From Rhodocollybia butyracea (Eukaryota; Basidiomycota; Agaricomycetes; Agaricales; Omphalotaceae): a DNA stretch of 64,000 nt. The notes beneath the pieces were generated by a model. It saw nothing but the letters and a program-made list of their open reading frames with translations, was not told the origin of the DNA and searched no databases. How positions within the stretch are numbered: position 1 is the first letter of the stretch; each line of letters begins with the position of its first letter. The stretch spans positions 1-64,000 of the forward strand of contig JADNRY010000266.1 in NCBI GenBank assembly GCA_015501585.1, written 5' to 3'. Shown here piece after piece: positions 46,343 to 58,830 of the stretch. Both the position numbers and the translations under genes were made by a program.

Positions 46343-47529
46343 GTCTATATATACGCATGAGAATTGGGTAACACAATTCCCAGTGCAATGCGGCACATAC
46401 GTTTCCAGGATTCGAATCTGGGTCTGACAAGTTGAAGGGTTAGTTATCTGCAAAATAAGGGATGTGCTGTGCACATACCGGCGCATATACAATGACCAAA
46501 ACATTGCCAAGTGTTATTGCTAGGTTCATGTTCAGCTATCACTGCGACTAGCACGGGAAGGAGTTGAAAATCACGCAATATGCACAAGTAAAATAGTACA
46601 CCTTGAATGTTCCAAGATGAGAATCAAATGTGGATGGGTTTACACAGCAAACTTACCGTCACGATAGAAGGTTACGAGAACACTTTGAGTTGCTCCCAGG
46701 AATTCATTATTAGAATCTACCAGTCATATCAGTTGTGTGTAGTAAGTTCAGGAAAGTGGGTGTACAATGAGATGCCCGGAAGCCTTGCCATAGAGTCAAC
46801 GCCGCTACCACTAGAGACTGATTGTTAGTCAACTGATCTTTTCGCTGCAAAAGAGTTAACTACCTGTTTCACCTACCAGAAGGGATATATACTTGATGAC
46901 TTCGTTCTTACTCTGTCCAATTAAGGTGCAAGATGACCCTGTTAGGTTCAGCTCTGCAAGTGTAACCCGGTTAATTTCTTTTTATACATTGGCTTGGATT
47001 ATGGCGTTGCTATACCTGAAAAAGTCAGAGCGCCTGAAGCGCCGTATTTTTTTACATTGAACATATTCACCACAAGGATCACCTAGTAGACAGAAGCTTT
47101 CAGACCAATTTACCACCCCTGGTGTTTCATTGGACACTTACAACCCATGAAAGAATAAGGATTGCAAGCACTTTGCGAGACCTTTGGTACAGGGCGTATG
47201 TACGAATGACCAGGATTACTGATGGAAAACTCTATAAGGTGACCGAATGCTGTGGATGAAATGATGTTGTAGTACGCACAGTCAGATATACCTATCCCGA
47301 GGCCAGCAAAGTCTTTTCAAAGGTAAGTCACTCCTTTGATCTATGTCAAGCACAGAGAGACCTACAACCGTTGAAAGTCGCCGTGCGAATACAGGACTGC
47401 TAGGGCCATAAATCAAAGAAAGTCAAATGTAGTTCATTACACGCACCGCACTGCTAATGTGAGGGTTCAATTTCTCTGTATCATGGTTAGCTTGTTGTGA
47501 GCACTTCCGCCATCTCTCACTCACCCTCA

Positions 47530-47990
47530 ATAGCCAGTATTGTGTCAATAAAAGGAGAATAACGCGAAAAAAGATACAGAACTTTGACCGATCCCCAATG
47601 CGAAACCCATATATAGGCAACCTGGCAAGGTAAATTATTGAATATTCAGAGAAGTCATTATTATTCACCACACTTGCCTCCTGACCCAATGAAAGAATAT
47701 AGTCATATGTCTATAGAGTAGTAGCATCCTGCAATTAGCATTCATTTGTGACAGTGAAATACTGTTTGAGATTGCACCAAAAGCGCAAGCATCGCAACTG
47801 AATTTACTTGGCAGTGAGTATATCTGATTGTCAAAATTTGCTCTAACCAAATCACCTTGAGTGTACTAGGCCCGAGGATAACGATTGAGGCTTTTCATAG
47901 TGTGTAGTATGAAGCAATACCACTTACTACCACGATTTGAGAATCAATTAAAGAAGAAATGAACCTTGCCCTCGTCCGTCTTGTTCTGCC
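47530..47990 (-). pseudogene. DUF6533-type membrane protein segment (copy C)
   Basis: Minus-strand equivalents of the copy A exons are visible: YDYILSLGQE near 47700-47670 and LPIYGFRIGD / RVILLLLTQYWLL-type readings over the VAYIW exon at 47630-47530 in shifted frames. The same GCAAGT donor is present. The copy is diverged and its frame is not continuous. Confidence 0.45.
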
Positions 47991-47999
47991 AAGGTGGTG

Positions 48000-49160
48000 T
48001 TTATCTACTGGGCACTGCGTTCCAGATTGTTCTATGAATTCGTATCACGTATCGTCTCGCTTGGATAATACTACGTACAGGTGCAGCATATCCCTTTGCG
48101 TAGTTCTCTAAAATGAATTCAAGTCAGAGTCTTGTGGGTCTCCGCCTATGCCTACTCCCGTCCATGCTCTTCCGCCTTGTCAATAATATCGAAGATGAAC
48201 AGTTCCTGGAGACGGCATCGAATAACTTAAACAAGGTGAATACTGGTGAGAAAAATCTTGCGTAGCGGGTGGAGAATTGGACCCCGGATAAGAGGATTTT
48301 TGGAACCGGAGGGAGATACGAGGTGTGTTCGTTAGGTGTGTTCCGGGGACAATCTCGTTTAAGCCGCGCTCAAATTCAGATATCAAAACGATAGATGGTG
48401 GTTCTCGCGTTACTTGGATTTTACAGTACCGGAGGCAAGCCAACCTTTTGACAGTTGTAAAGGTTACCAACACTGAAGACTGTCGGCGTACCAACCGACG
48501 ATATTAGATCAGACCTGGGTTTCGGACATAGCAGTGGCATTGGTAACACTGCTTCGGAGTCTGGGAAAGGATGTTGCAGATTTGCCACTCGTCTCAACCT
48601 CGTTTACTCAGTGCAAGTCAATCACCCACGCGCCTTTCTTACCGTCAATGTTACAGCCCCTTTGAAACAGCAAATGATGTTCTTCCACGATGCATGGGCA
48701 TTTCCGAACTCATTCCGATTCGCAACTTTCGGGCGCTGTCTGCAGTCTCTATTCCGGATTTGTTCCGGATCTTCATCCACAATTTTTACTCAGCGATGAC
48801 TAATTTGTCTACTCAACAAGCTACTTTTTCTTGGACCGCTTTTATCGCCAGGGCCAAGTTTATTCACGAGGCGATTCTAGTTTGTAATTGCTGGGTCTCT
48901 TATGGGCTTGATGGGGAGGACAATACCGTGCCCCGGTTTCGCCACCGCTTGCGTGAATTCGGCGACTGCTGTAGACGAGGACGCGCTACACAAATCACAG
49001 GTACTAAGCTAGCTTAGAGCCTTGCTACCACCTGTAATCTGCCTTCTCTTGGGAGTCTAGCCTCTCGCTGCTTTTGCTGGTACAAGGACTGACCGTTTCA
49101 TTTATGGGACCGCAGGCAGTTATGTATCGCCGTTTGGTCCGCGTTTCTATCTGTGTTCCA
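48000..49160. other. Unassigned region with one open frame
   Basis: A plus frame of 148 codons at 48571-49017 and adjoining frames (48325-48507, 48611-48799) look weakly coding (VRCVPGTISFKPRSNSD; VNHPRAFLTVNVT) but are mutually out of phase. No domain is recognised. They may be remnants of one broken gene. Confidence 0.35.
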
Positions 49161-49164
49161 CCAC

Positions 49165-49400
49165 AGACGGCGCAAACTACGGAGGTTCTTCAAGCAACCC
49201 CGTTGCTTCGGCATCTCTGTCTCAATTCACAAGAAAGCGGAACCTTGCCGAAAGACATGAAGTCACGAAGTAACGAGGTGATCATGCGAATTCTGACATC
49301 CACTGGGTAGATCCATACAACACTAGTCTGACTTTTGTTTCGTGAAGACACCTAGGCAACAAGAGTTAAACGAGAAAATGTAAGGAAAGAGCCACTGCAG
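49165..49400 (+). pseudogene. Degraded copy of the last exon of the DUF7918 gene
   Basis: The nucleotide sequence matches 30128-30405 (EVLRAHG...TRKREPFPEDLKPRINEV...EPDFCFVK) with several deletions that break the frame. Upstream exons are not recognisable here. Confidence 0.8.
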
Positions 49401-49568
49401 CAATGTTTGATCAATATTGCTGGCCTTGCACCGTCATGAATCACATCATTCTTCGAAAAGTACCTCAAAAAGTAATTGCGACTTTGTGAGACACTCCGCA
49501 CTAAGCGGATTAGTTGGCACATGTAGCCATTGGGACAATTTGCTCATCTCTGTAATACAGTGAAGGTC

Positions 49569-49576
49569 TATAAAAT
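49569..49576 (+). promoter_or_regulatory. TATA box of SDR copy 2
   Basis: TATAAAAT is 39 bp before the ATG at 49608, a short leader compared with copy 1. Confidence 0.6.
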
Positions 49577-49607
49577 ACGCTAGTAAAGCTTCGTTGTCCT
49601 GCACATC

Positions 49608-50656
49608 ATGTCTTCCCCACTAACATTGACTGCTACCCATCACAAGGACACATACCCCGCCATCTCGCCCACCAACCCCTCTCTTACCCAGTCTGGTAAA
49701 ACAGTCCTCATCACTGGTGGAGGCGACGGGATTGGTTTCGAGATCGCTCGCTCCTTCGCCAAAGCCTCCGCTACTAGGATCATCATCGTAGGCAGAAGGG
49801 ATGCTTTACTGGAAGAATCCGCAGCGAAGCTTCGCAACGAGTTCGGGACCAACACCACCGAATTCATCGCTCATCAGGGAGACATTGGCTCCGACGATTC
49901 CATCACTTCTCTCTGGGAGTCTTTACACTCTCAAAACATCTTTGTCCACGTCCTAGTGCTCAACGCAGCACATGTATCACAAGTCGATTTTGATTACGGA
50001 GTTGATACTCTCAGCTTAGACAAGGCGGAACTTACGCAGGCCGTTGATACAAACTTGGTTGGGAATTTCCTCATGAGTGCCAAATTCGTCAAGCAGGCCC
50101 TGCGCCCTGCTGCACAGCAATTGAATCTTATCAATGTTTCGACGGGTTCTATTCATGCGCATCCTTCGCCTGGCCCGGTATATGCGACTACGAAGACAGC
50201 GTTTACTTTCTTTGATCGGACGGATTGCAGATGAGCGTCCGGTTGAAGATGTTCAGATTATCTCCTTTCATCCAGGGATTCTGTATACTGAGGTGAATAA
50301 CCCTCTTGATTGTGTTTAAGTACTCGCTCTGAACTTTTTATCTCCCCAGGGAAATGCAAAACGTTTCGATAAATCAGTGTTAAAATGGGAGTCACGTACG
50401 TCCTTCCTTGCTTACTCCTGAGAATAATACTAATTCTCTAGTCTCAATAGTTGCTTTGCCTGCAGATTTTTCCGTCTGGGCAGCGTCACCCGAGGCATCT
50501 TGGTTGCATGGTCGTTACGTATGGCCCCACTGGGACGTTAGCGAGTTGAAGGCTGACCTCGAGGTGCAGAAACAGGTACAAGGGAAGGGGGGGTACTTGA
50601 AAGTCGGAGTAGAGGGTTTGCGTACTTTCGATAGTTCAGTATTCTTGAACATATAG
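49608..50656 (+). CDS. Short-chain dehydrogenase/reductase, copy 2 (one frameshift)
   Basis: Exons 49608-50292, 50350-50395 and 50451-50656. Residues 1-30 ([21 protein letters not shown]) lead into [12 protein letters not shown] (cofactor loop, about residue 38), [38 protein letters not shown] (NxA-type motif), [11 protein letters not shown] with the active-site Ser and YATTK with Tyr and Lys. All catalytic residues are present. Relative to copy 3, one extra T in a short run near 50209 shifts the frame just after KTAFT; the correct continuation is [21 protein letters not shown] in the next frame. The third exon gives [28 protein letters not shown] to TAG at 50656. This is the best-preserved copy. 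If the single-base insertion is a sequencing error it is a functional gene of about 310 residues. The substrate is unknown. Confidence 0.8.
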
Positions 50657-51204
50657 AGCTCGTGGAGTTTTGCCGCTACTCCAAGAATAGAACCCTGGCG
50701 TGTACCCAAAATTCTGTCTTTCGAGAGAGTCGTATCATCAGGGTTTTAAGACGTATTTTACAAAGGTTGGCAAATATAGACGTGTTGTAACAAAGTCATC
50801 GTGCCCCGAATTATAGAGGTGAGTAAGAGTATAGATTTGTCCCCTCCTAGACCAATCCTAGAAGGTATACAAAGACTCGAGGTATCGTCAGCTTTGCCTC
50901 CGATCGCAGATCTCTAATCTTGATCTTTTTGTTTGTATCATGCAGCGCGATGCAGCGTCGTCGGCATTGTTCTCAATATGATTGATGCCTGATATTCGAA
51001 GCTTTGACCTTGATTTTCAACGTACAAGCCTTATACATGGATTTGAGAAATTCAGAAGTTGAGTATGAGCTGGCAAGGCAACTTATTTAATTAAATCAGT
51101 AACTCCTTCTCGATTTCCTGTCATAATCATGAGGGCAAACTATAACGTACGTGAGAAACACTTAAGTTCGCCTGTACAGACGCCACATCCTCTTCCCACC
51201 CATC
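50657..51204. other. Spacer between SDR copies 2 and 3
   Basis: No gene is seen. The sequence is not similar to the promoters of copies 1 and 2, and no TATAAAAT is present before copy 3. Confidence 0.5.
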
Positions 51205-52276
51205 ATGTCTTCAGCAAAAACACTAACCGCTACCATCACCACGACACATACCCTGCGATCTCACCTACCAACCCCTTCTCAGCCAATGCGGTAAAAGATC
51301 CTTATCACCGGTGGCGGCAGCGGAATCGGTTTCGAAATGGCGCGCTCTTTCGCCAAGGCCTCTGCTTCTAAGGTCATCATCATGAGCAGAAGAGGTGCCT
51401 TGTTGGATGATTCTGCAGCTAAACTCCGCAGCGAGTTCCCTAAGACCGAATTTATAGCTCGCCAGGGCGACATCGGCTCCGACGATTCCATCATATCTCT
51501 CTGGGAGTTTTTACACTCTCACAATATCTTCGTCCACGTTTTAGTGCTCAACGCGGTATATATATCAGAAGACAGTTGATTCACATCGGAAGTGATACCC
51601 TGAGCATGGACAAGGCGGAACTTATGCAAGCCCTTGATACGAATGTTGGTGGAAACTTCCTTATGAGTGCCAAATTTATCAAGCAGGGTTTACGCCCTGC
51701 TGGACAACAGTTGAATCTTCTCAACGTTACATCAGGCGCTGTTCATACGAATCCTGCGCCAGACACTGTATATGCGACTGTGAAGACGGCGTTTACTTCT
51801 TTGATCGGACGAATTGCGGATGAACGTCCGGTTGAGGATGTTCAGATTATTTCGTTTCATCCAGGGCTCGTGTATTCGGAGGTGATTAACTTGCTTTGTT
51901 GTATCTATCGATTGCTGCAAACGCTCTCACTTTCCTTTAGGCGTGCAAAAATATTTGGTGATACTAAATCGCTGTTTAAATGGGATTCATGTACGTTTTT
52001 ACTTGTGTATATATGCTTGACCGTTTGCTTGGAACATTTGCTTGGAATATTGAACTAACATTCCGTCCGCCTTCTTTAGTTGACCTGCCAGCCAATTTTT
52101 CCGTTTGGGCCGCATCTCCCGAGGCATCGTGGCTGCATGGCCGTTTTGTATGGGCCCACTGGGACGTCGATGAACTGAAGGCTGACCCTAAGATTCAGAA
52201 ACACCTAGAAGGGAAGGGAGGGTATTTGAAGATTGGAGTAGAGGGATTGAGCTCTGTCAATGTTGAGGATTTCTGA
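51205..52276 (+). pseudogene. Short-chain dehydrogenase/reductase, copy 3 (two or more frameshifts)
   Basis: ATG at 51205 (MSSAKTLTAT). The frame shifts around 51240 and again near 51295 before ILITGGGSGIGFEMARSFAK. A further shift near 51575 follows VLNAVYISED. The second half (51576-51880) is clean: [31 protein letters not shown] with the Ser, [23 protein letters not shown]. Introns follow (acceptors near 51941 and 52079), and the final exon [28 protein letters not shown] ends at 52276. Catalytic residues are intact but the frame is broken. It lies in tandem with copy 2, so the pair probably arose by local duplication. Confidence 0.82.
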
Positions 52277-52859
52277 TCGATCAGAACTAGACTAGACCAA
52301 GAATAAACAGAGAATAAACAGATAGATAATCATACACTGAACACATGGTTGTGGGTAGGCGTTCAAACTTCATACTTGGATTGCTCCGAGCTTCGGGTTC
52401 GGCTGGAAGACGTGCTCGTACTTACTCAATGAAAATCAGTGAGCCGATGTCCAATCCACGAATATAGCTTTGAGATACTGAACAGAAGGAGGACTTTAAC
52501 GTATTGAAGGAAGAGAAATTACTCAGACCCATCGAGATCGAGTATCAAGATACTTGAGCTCTAACTCAGCACGGTGCTCACGACACACTTCGAAAAGGAG
52601 AAGGCAAAAGGTATTGCATATTTGCGACATGATCCCTCGGTCAATAGCCTCGCATGCTCTGATGTACGCTGAAAGGAGTAAAACGTTAGTTCGTATGTAG
52701 AGAATACTAGTATTAAAGCTTCTTCGAGAAATGCAACTGACCTGACAGTAACGGAGCTATAATATGTGGATCAGTACCTTGCCAACACCACTGTCGGGTC
52801 TTTCTTTCGAGTTGTATCATAGATAAAACGGTCTGAGAAGGAAATAACCTTTCGGATAA
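52277..52859. other. Spacer, no gene seen
   Basis: Short frames only. A direct repeat GAATAAACAGA occurs at about 52300-52322. Confidence 0.5.
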
Positions 52860-53960
52860 GACTTCACGCGACGAGAACAATGTGGTTATATCCTGATTCA
52901 ACGTCAGAAGAATGTGCTTGAGTGTCCATGGTGCACCTGGCAAGTACAAAGGCGACCATCCAAAGATGTTCCGATGGTAGGGATGATCTGGCTGATGACT
53001 GCCGCATCATGAAAAAGCAAATATAGGTGTTTGAGTCGGTGAACAAAGTGACCCTTGTAATAACAAGCACAAGATTACCTTAATGGCATCGTGAATAGAC
53101 GCGCCGAAGTCCTGTGATGTGTCGTTTGATCCCAAGCAGCAGTTACCGAGTTCGAAGGGACGCCGATCTGAGGGATGAGCCACTGAAGTAGCTACAGCAC
53201 GAAACTAGCAGCTGGAGCTGAGATCTGAATGGTAGATGAAGTAACAGAAGGAGTGTAGTATGACTTGTGCGACTGGAGAGCGACAGTAGGTTGGTCGAAA
53301 TTCGTTTCTGACCCGCGCGTGGTTGTTTGCCACTTCAGTTTGGATTATACTGGCGGGTAGAGTTGTATGGCGGGGGCATAGAAATGACGTTGGAGAGCTA
53401 AGAACAAGTGGAGATGGCGGGGCGGGGCAGCTGTGGCGAAAGTATGAAATTGGTACTAGGTAGTGGGATTGAGAATCAATTTTTATTGCTGGACTAGATA
53501 CAAGTATCGATAGATTAGATGCTGTTGGCCACTGAACGTTGAGCGTGAACGAGCCCGATACAGTTATGACGTAACTACTGTGGGGCAACTATCATATATC
53601 ATGCATCATGGCCGACAGTTTCAGTGCCAGTGGTACTACTTTCCAAAAAAGTTGCATCAGACGTTCGCGACGAGACTAGTACGGAGGACGCACCAGTTCT
53701 CCCGAATCCCACTATAAAGTATAATCCGCAAGCACCATGACCAAATCGGGGATAATCGATAATCGAACGTTGCGAAACTTCTCACAGGGTCTGTACCAGG
53801 GGGTTCGACGACGTGTGCAATGGCAATGAGACGGATGATTATGATAGAGAGAAAGTGCCGCAGCCTTGTCCCGTGATGTGTCTACACACCACGATCATGT
53901 GGAATAAAGCAGGACGACCTAGGACATCGATATGGAATAAAAATGGTCTGGCTTGGATGC
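52860..53960. repeat. 1.1 kb duplicated segment, copy 1 (matches 57680-58830)
   Basis: From CACGCGACGAGAACAATGTGG to the region around CACGATCATGTGGAA the sequence is about 85-90 percent like 57680-58830 by eye, in the same orientation. On the minus strand it carries a possible small gene: a start like MPPPYNSTRQ near 53368, later LIPQIG, and AFVLARCTMDTQ. The two copies do not share one conserved frame throughout, so coding is uncertain. A TATAAAGTATAAT lies near 53712. Confidence 0.8.
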
Positions 53961-54269
53961 GGCATTACAAGGGCAACCGGAAATTAGTAGGAATAGCGAT
54001 AGTGATAGTGATAGCTCTTTTTAATATCGGCGGCTTAGGACTTTTTCCTTCTGTTACGCCCAGCTGGTGCTACTTACTCTCTTTTGTACGCGCATTTAGC
54101 ACATCGAGCTTTCAGTCTGTACTCTTATATGATCTGTATTACGTAAATAAACAAATATCCCTCCGGAAACTATGCCCGAATCCCGATTTTGCAGTCTCCC
54201 ACTGGCTCCGAGTTGCCGTGGCTAGACAGAGTTGTCATGAAGTGCATTCTTGGAACTATTAGTGAAGCT

Positions 54270-55560
54270 TTAGAAGTGGCGAGCTACCTAAGCAAATGCT
54301 TAGTAGCTAATTGTGCAGTATATGATTATATGCAAGTATGGGAGAAGGCCGTAGGCCTTCGGGTCCCAGCAACAAAAGAGGTCCACAGTCGACTGCGTAC
54401 CCATCTAGTAGGAGTGCATGACACATCCAGAAGACTGTGGATCCCCTATATGTAGGAGGCACTCAGTGCACTGGGACCATGGTGTACCATATGAACTCAT
54501 ATAGTGCTGGCTGAGCATGTTAAGTTGCGTATTGCAGAAAATGAATACATCACCTATTCATCAGCCAATCACTTGTATAAGATCAAACTTTCCTCCTGGG
54601 GAAGGAATTCAGAAGCTTGCACACCGCACAGGCAAGTGACACTGAAAGGAAACCAGATCAATGGTGAGACTTACATGGGTGATGCCAAAATGAGTGTGAA
54701 ACCGATATCAGATTAGACATAAGGTAAAGGAAGAAAAGAGAGAAACCGAACGTGTGTACATATATCTATAATTTTTAAAGAATCCAGACAGTAACGCGTG
54801 AACATGAAAGTTATACTGACGCAGAAGCGTTGGTGGCATTGGTCATTGGTAGTAGCATAGTGTTAGCATGGGGTGAGTGATTGTATTAGCAAAAGGGTGC
54901 AAGTAAATAGCAGTACGCAGTCGCAGTAGCAGTGATAGTAGCAGTAGCAGTAGTGGTGACAGTAGCAGTAGCAGTAGAGTGAAAGTAGCAGTAGCGGTGA
55001 CAGTAGCAGTAGCAGTAGCAGTAGCAGATGGCAGGAGCCAATAGCATTAGCAGATTGTAGATTAGCAGAGAGCGTGAACAATTAGCATTAGCGGTGGATG
55101 TTGGTAGTTGTAGCAGTGGTCATAACAGAGATAATCAGTGGAGGATGTGAGGTAGAGTTTAATTAGTGAAAAACAGAGCCGTTTTATAGAACAATGGACA
55201 TACCCTTAGAAGCTTATCTCTGGGCTCAATTACAAATTTGTCGGGACAAATCCTCATAGCAATGACGGATAGATAAAACGCTCTCCGATGCCCGCCTAGT
55301 ACTCGCTCAGAGTGATTTTGCAGGGTCCTGCTTAGATCATGCTAGTGTTTCGCTATCCATTATGGCAAGAAAAGAAATCGCGAGTTGTGAGCGGAATGAA
55401 GGCTGATTCGTTGTGAGCAGAGAAGGTATAAGACCGATTTCTTTGCAATTGGATGTAGTCGTACAAAGACGAGCTACAATGTAAAGCAACCTCGACACTA
55501 GAAGGAAGAAAGAAAAGCTGTAGGCTACACTAGTAGTAGTGAGCCTTTCGATGGACATGA
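54270..55560. other. Gene-poor spacer with GCAGTA microsatellite
   Basis: Apart from the microsatellite, only short unconserved frames are present. Short frames at 53813-54716 are also without recognisable domains. Confidence 0.45.
54908..55030. repeat. Imperfect GCAGTA / GTAGCA microsatellite
   Basis: About 120 bp of GTAGCAGTAGCAGTAG with interruptions by GGTGACA and GAGTGAAA. The compound pattern suggests an old repeat with internal duplications. Confidence 0.9.
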
Positions 55561-55739
55561 CTGTTGGCGACGAAGTGAGTAGACGCCGCATCACGTGTCC
55601 GTTCGAAGACTCAAGTTTGCCGCACTCTCTGCTCTCGCTTGCAAACTGCCATTTAGCATGGACGAACGGACTTCGGCAAGTGCGAAGGGAATGATGCGGG
55701 AATGGCGCAAGGAATGGTGCAGCTCACTCTACCAAGTTG

Positions 55740-55816
55740 AAGAACATGGAATAAAATGTGTTGAACCCAAGCCTACCAACGCTGATTTGAATGCGGCATT
55801 CGATTGCATCGGATGA
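55740..55816 (+). pseudogene. 3' fragment of the small secreted-protein family
   Basis: EEHGIKCVEPKPTNADLNAAFD at the end of a 73-codon frame (55595-55816) resembles the end of the copy at 59728 (KEHGLSGKNCAPIEP...NAGLNAAL). The following 3' flank (55830-56100) also matches 60640-61010. The 5' part of the frame is unrelated. Confidence 0.6.
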
Positions 55817-57149
55817 GAACATTATCTACATACTAAGTGATAGTGATAGCGTTAATACTTTATTATCGATCAGATACTCAAAACGTCTCCGAGCCAAGTT
55901 CGGTAGTCAAACTGTTAGCTTCATTACTACTTACCAATTTTTAGTCTACAGGTCGTACGAAGTCCCATTTCTCTATCCGCTTAGAAGAGAGTTTCTCCGC
56001 AGGGTAGTGTTTTTCTATACTCTCATTTTGTTTAATATACTTTTACCTTTCTGCTTCATCGAAAGGCAGCCCCCGGAGGCGGCTTAACACTTCGTTATAT
56101 TTTTACCTTCAGTGGCTATACAGTCATGTACTGCTGAGGGAAAACCTGCTTACTTATATAGGTTAGAATACTTATCCTGTTGCGGCCACAGTACCTAGGT
56201 CCTATTTGTTGATACAGAGTCGTGTAACGCGTGTACTTACCGTGACGTTGTCTCAAGCCTTGGTGATAGAACTTGGACACCTACACTATGCAGAGACAGA
56301 CAGATAGTACTGAAACTCGATTGATTAACCCCCTAAAGTGTCCTCTACGGTCTAAGGAACGCCCGGTGTGGTAACAGATAGGGAGGCACCGGGATTCGTA
56401 CAAATTTGATAATTTGGGCTTGCTCAGGCTGGTACTACTGTACAGATGGGAGTTATTGATTCAGAACGAGGGTGTCAGATAAAAGAATTTTATCCAGTTG
56501 AAGAGTATGGGTCAGTCAAGGTTCGTTTTGTCAATGGTCATCATGTTCCCCAGATTTGTATTACTCCGAAGTCATGAGAACGCCGCGGAAGAGCACAAAG
56601 CAGTGTCTGCCGTTTTACAAACGGAAGGAGGTAGTTCAGCTGCTGCATCAAGTTCTCTGAATCCAACTACATTCAATCTAACTACAGTGGTTCTGTGATA
56701 GGAGGTCGGTTCATGGTCACTGATAATACACTTCTTCCTATCAAGTCTCGAAACGAACCCAATTTTTGCACTGCAGTACACATTCATACAGGAGACAGGA
56801 GTCGGAGGAGCGATACTATGACAGATTTCGCCGCCTGCAATACAATTGTATTGAAAAGTTGAAAATGAATTCGTTTCGACATGCGTGTTTTAGCCTGTCT
56901 TCTATAAAGCCCTTTGCAAACCAGAAGAGTTTTCCATCTTGCCGGCCAAGCTCACCCTCGACTATCCCTAGTATCTTTTCCTGGAGAAAGCACTTGCTCT
57001 CGACCAAATTCTCTGGTACCAGTTTCGTTCCCCCTTTCAAGTCTCGACGCGAATTTAACTTCAAGAGTAGTATGTACATCATTGGCAATGGGGGATTTTT
57101 CCACATTAAACGATTTTTCACAGCTTTCCTGGATCCATAAACCTCCATT

Positions 57150-57513
57150 ATGCGTCTCAATTCTGCATATCTTTTTTTCTGGTTGCCTATGTTTGTCAAT
57201 GCGGTACCTGTAGTAACTGGCAACAAAGAAAATTCCAAGGTAGTTCATTTTTGGCCTTTTTCACAGACCCCCTAACTTGAATCCCCCACCTTTCAGGGTC
57301 TCCAAAGAACCCCAGCCGATCGCTTCCAACTCGAAGGGCAATGACCTCCGGATTGAAGTAACTTTCACTAACCAAAGGGTGACTCTATCGGAGGCAGAGC
57401 CCACGTTCCAGTCCAATGTTGATAAAGGTGTGAGAGAGGTCATCAGGCAATGTGAGAAGAAGGTCGATTATTCCGATAAATGCAATTCCCAAAGTGTGCA
57501 AATAAGAATATAA
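57150..57513 (+). pseudogene. Small secreted-protein family, copy a (diverged, frame broken)
   Basis: Exon 1 at 57150-57203 encodes MRLNSAYLFFWLPMFVNA, a signal-peptide-like sequence aligned with copies b and c, and ends at a GTACCTG donor. The acceptor TTTCAG at 57291-57296 leads to sequence matching exon 2 of the family (SKEPQPIASNSKGN, EVTFTNQ, EPTFQSNVDKGVREVI), but in a different phase from exon 1. The C-x-G-H-F-H motif is lacking. An upstream TATAAAG (56903) and the long leader are shared with copies b-d. Confidence 0.6.
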
Positions 57514-57679
57514 ATATCGAATTTAATTATAACGTCTCTCTATCAGCGGGCTATTACACTGGCAAGGGTCATCTCACTGCGAGCGGAGATGGTGATTTTG
57601 ACAGGTCGAAGTCATTTGGGTGTTCAATATAACCTTATGTAATTATGATAGCTCAAGTACTAGTAGAACACCATGTATC

Positions 57680-58830
57680 AATCACGCGACGAGGGCAATC
57701 TGGTTATCGTTGTATCCTGATTCGAGGTTATCAGAAGAATGTGTTCAAGTGTCCATAATCTGGTGCACCTGGCAAGTACAAAGGCGACCATTCAAAGATG
57801 TCCCGATGGTAGATGATCTGGCTGAAATTTCATGACTGCTGCATCATGAAAAAGCAAATATAGGTGTTTGAGTCGGTGAACAAAGTGACTCTTGTGATAA
57901 CAAGCACAAGTTTACTTTAATGGCATCGCGAATAGACGTGTCGAAGTCCTGTGATGTGTTGTTTGATCCCAAAGCAGTTTCCGAGTTCGAAGTTTCACCA
58001 ATCTGAGGAATGAGCGGTTGAGCCACTGAAGTGGATACAGCACGAAACTAGCAGCTGGAGCTGAGATGTGAGTGGTAGATAAAGTAACAGAAGGAGTATG
58101 GCAAGTAGTAGTTAGCAGCCCCCTTGAATTAATGCTGGACTTGTGCGACAGGAGAGCGACAGTTATAGGTTGGCCGAAATTCGTTTCCGAATCGCGTCTG
58201 GATGTCTGCCAGCCCAGTTTGGCGGGTAGAGTTGTATGGCGCGCGCATAGAAACGGCGTTGCGAAGACCAAGTGAAACAAGCGGAGATGGCGGGGCGGGG
58301 CAGCTGTGGCGAAAGCATGGAATTGGATACTAGAGTACTAGATAGTTGGCTTGAGAATCAATTTTTATTGCTGAACTAGATGCAAGTATCAATAGATGCT
58401 GTTGGCCACTGAACGCGAACGAGCCATATACGCTGTAGTTATGACGTAACTACTGTCGGCGCAACTGCGAGCAAATGCTTACGCGTACGCTTTTATAGTC
58501 CTACTACTTTCCAAAAAGGGTTATTTGAATCACGACGTTTGCGTCGAAACTACGGGACGCACCAGTTCTCCCAAATCCCACTATATAATAAGTCGAACGT
58601 TGGAAAGTAGTGTCGATGCAGAGAAGGGTTCAGCCTTTCGCGGCCGCGTAATCGAGGGTTCGGCGACGGTAGCAAGCGGTAGCACAATGGCAATGAGACG
58701 AATGAGTTGCGATCTGTTGCAGAAAGAGGATGAAAGTGCCGGTGGCTATGCAGCCTTGCCCCGTGATGGTGTCTCCACAGGCACCACGATCATGTGGAAA
58801 TACTAAAAGCAGGTCGACCCTGATATCGAT
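57680..58830. repeat. 1.1 kb duplicated segment, copy 2
   Basis: See 52860-53960. This copy retains on the minus strand MRAPYNSTRQTGLADIQTRF (near 58248) and LIPQIGETSNSETALG, then DFDTSIRDAIK before a GTAAAC donor-like site, compatible with a small multi-exon gene of unknown function. A TATATAATA sits near 58582. Confidence 0.8.

Larger units (their letters stand above)
45570..47995. repeat. Direct partial copy of the DUF6533 block (matches 40155-41950)
   Basis: The sequence from ATTCATACTTCTG near 45569 to CTGCCAAGG near 47990 parallels 40155-41950 in the same orientation, with moderate divergence and a hAT-like insertion at 45725. It does not include the SDR coding region at either end. 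Confidence 0.88.

Noticed and set aside
47423..47689. 88-codon minus frame as an independent gene
   Set aside because: It runs across the intron between the two DUF6533 exon remnants in a mixed frame; better explained as part of that pseudogene.
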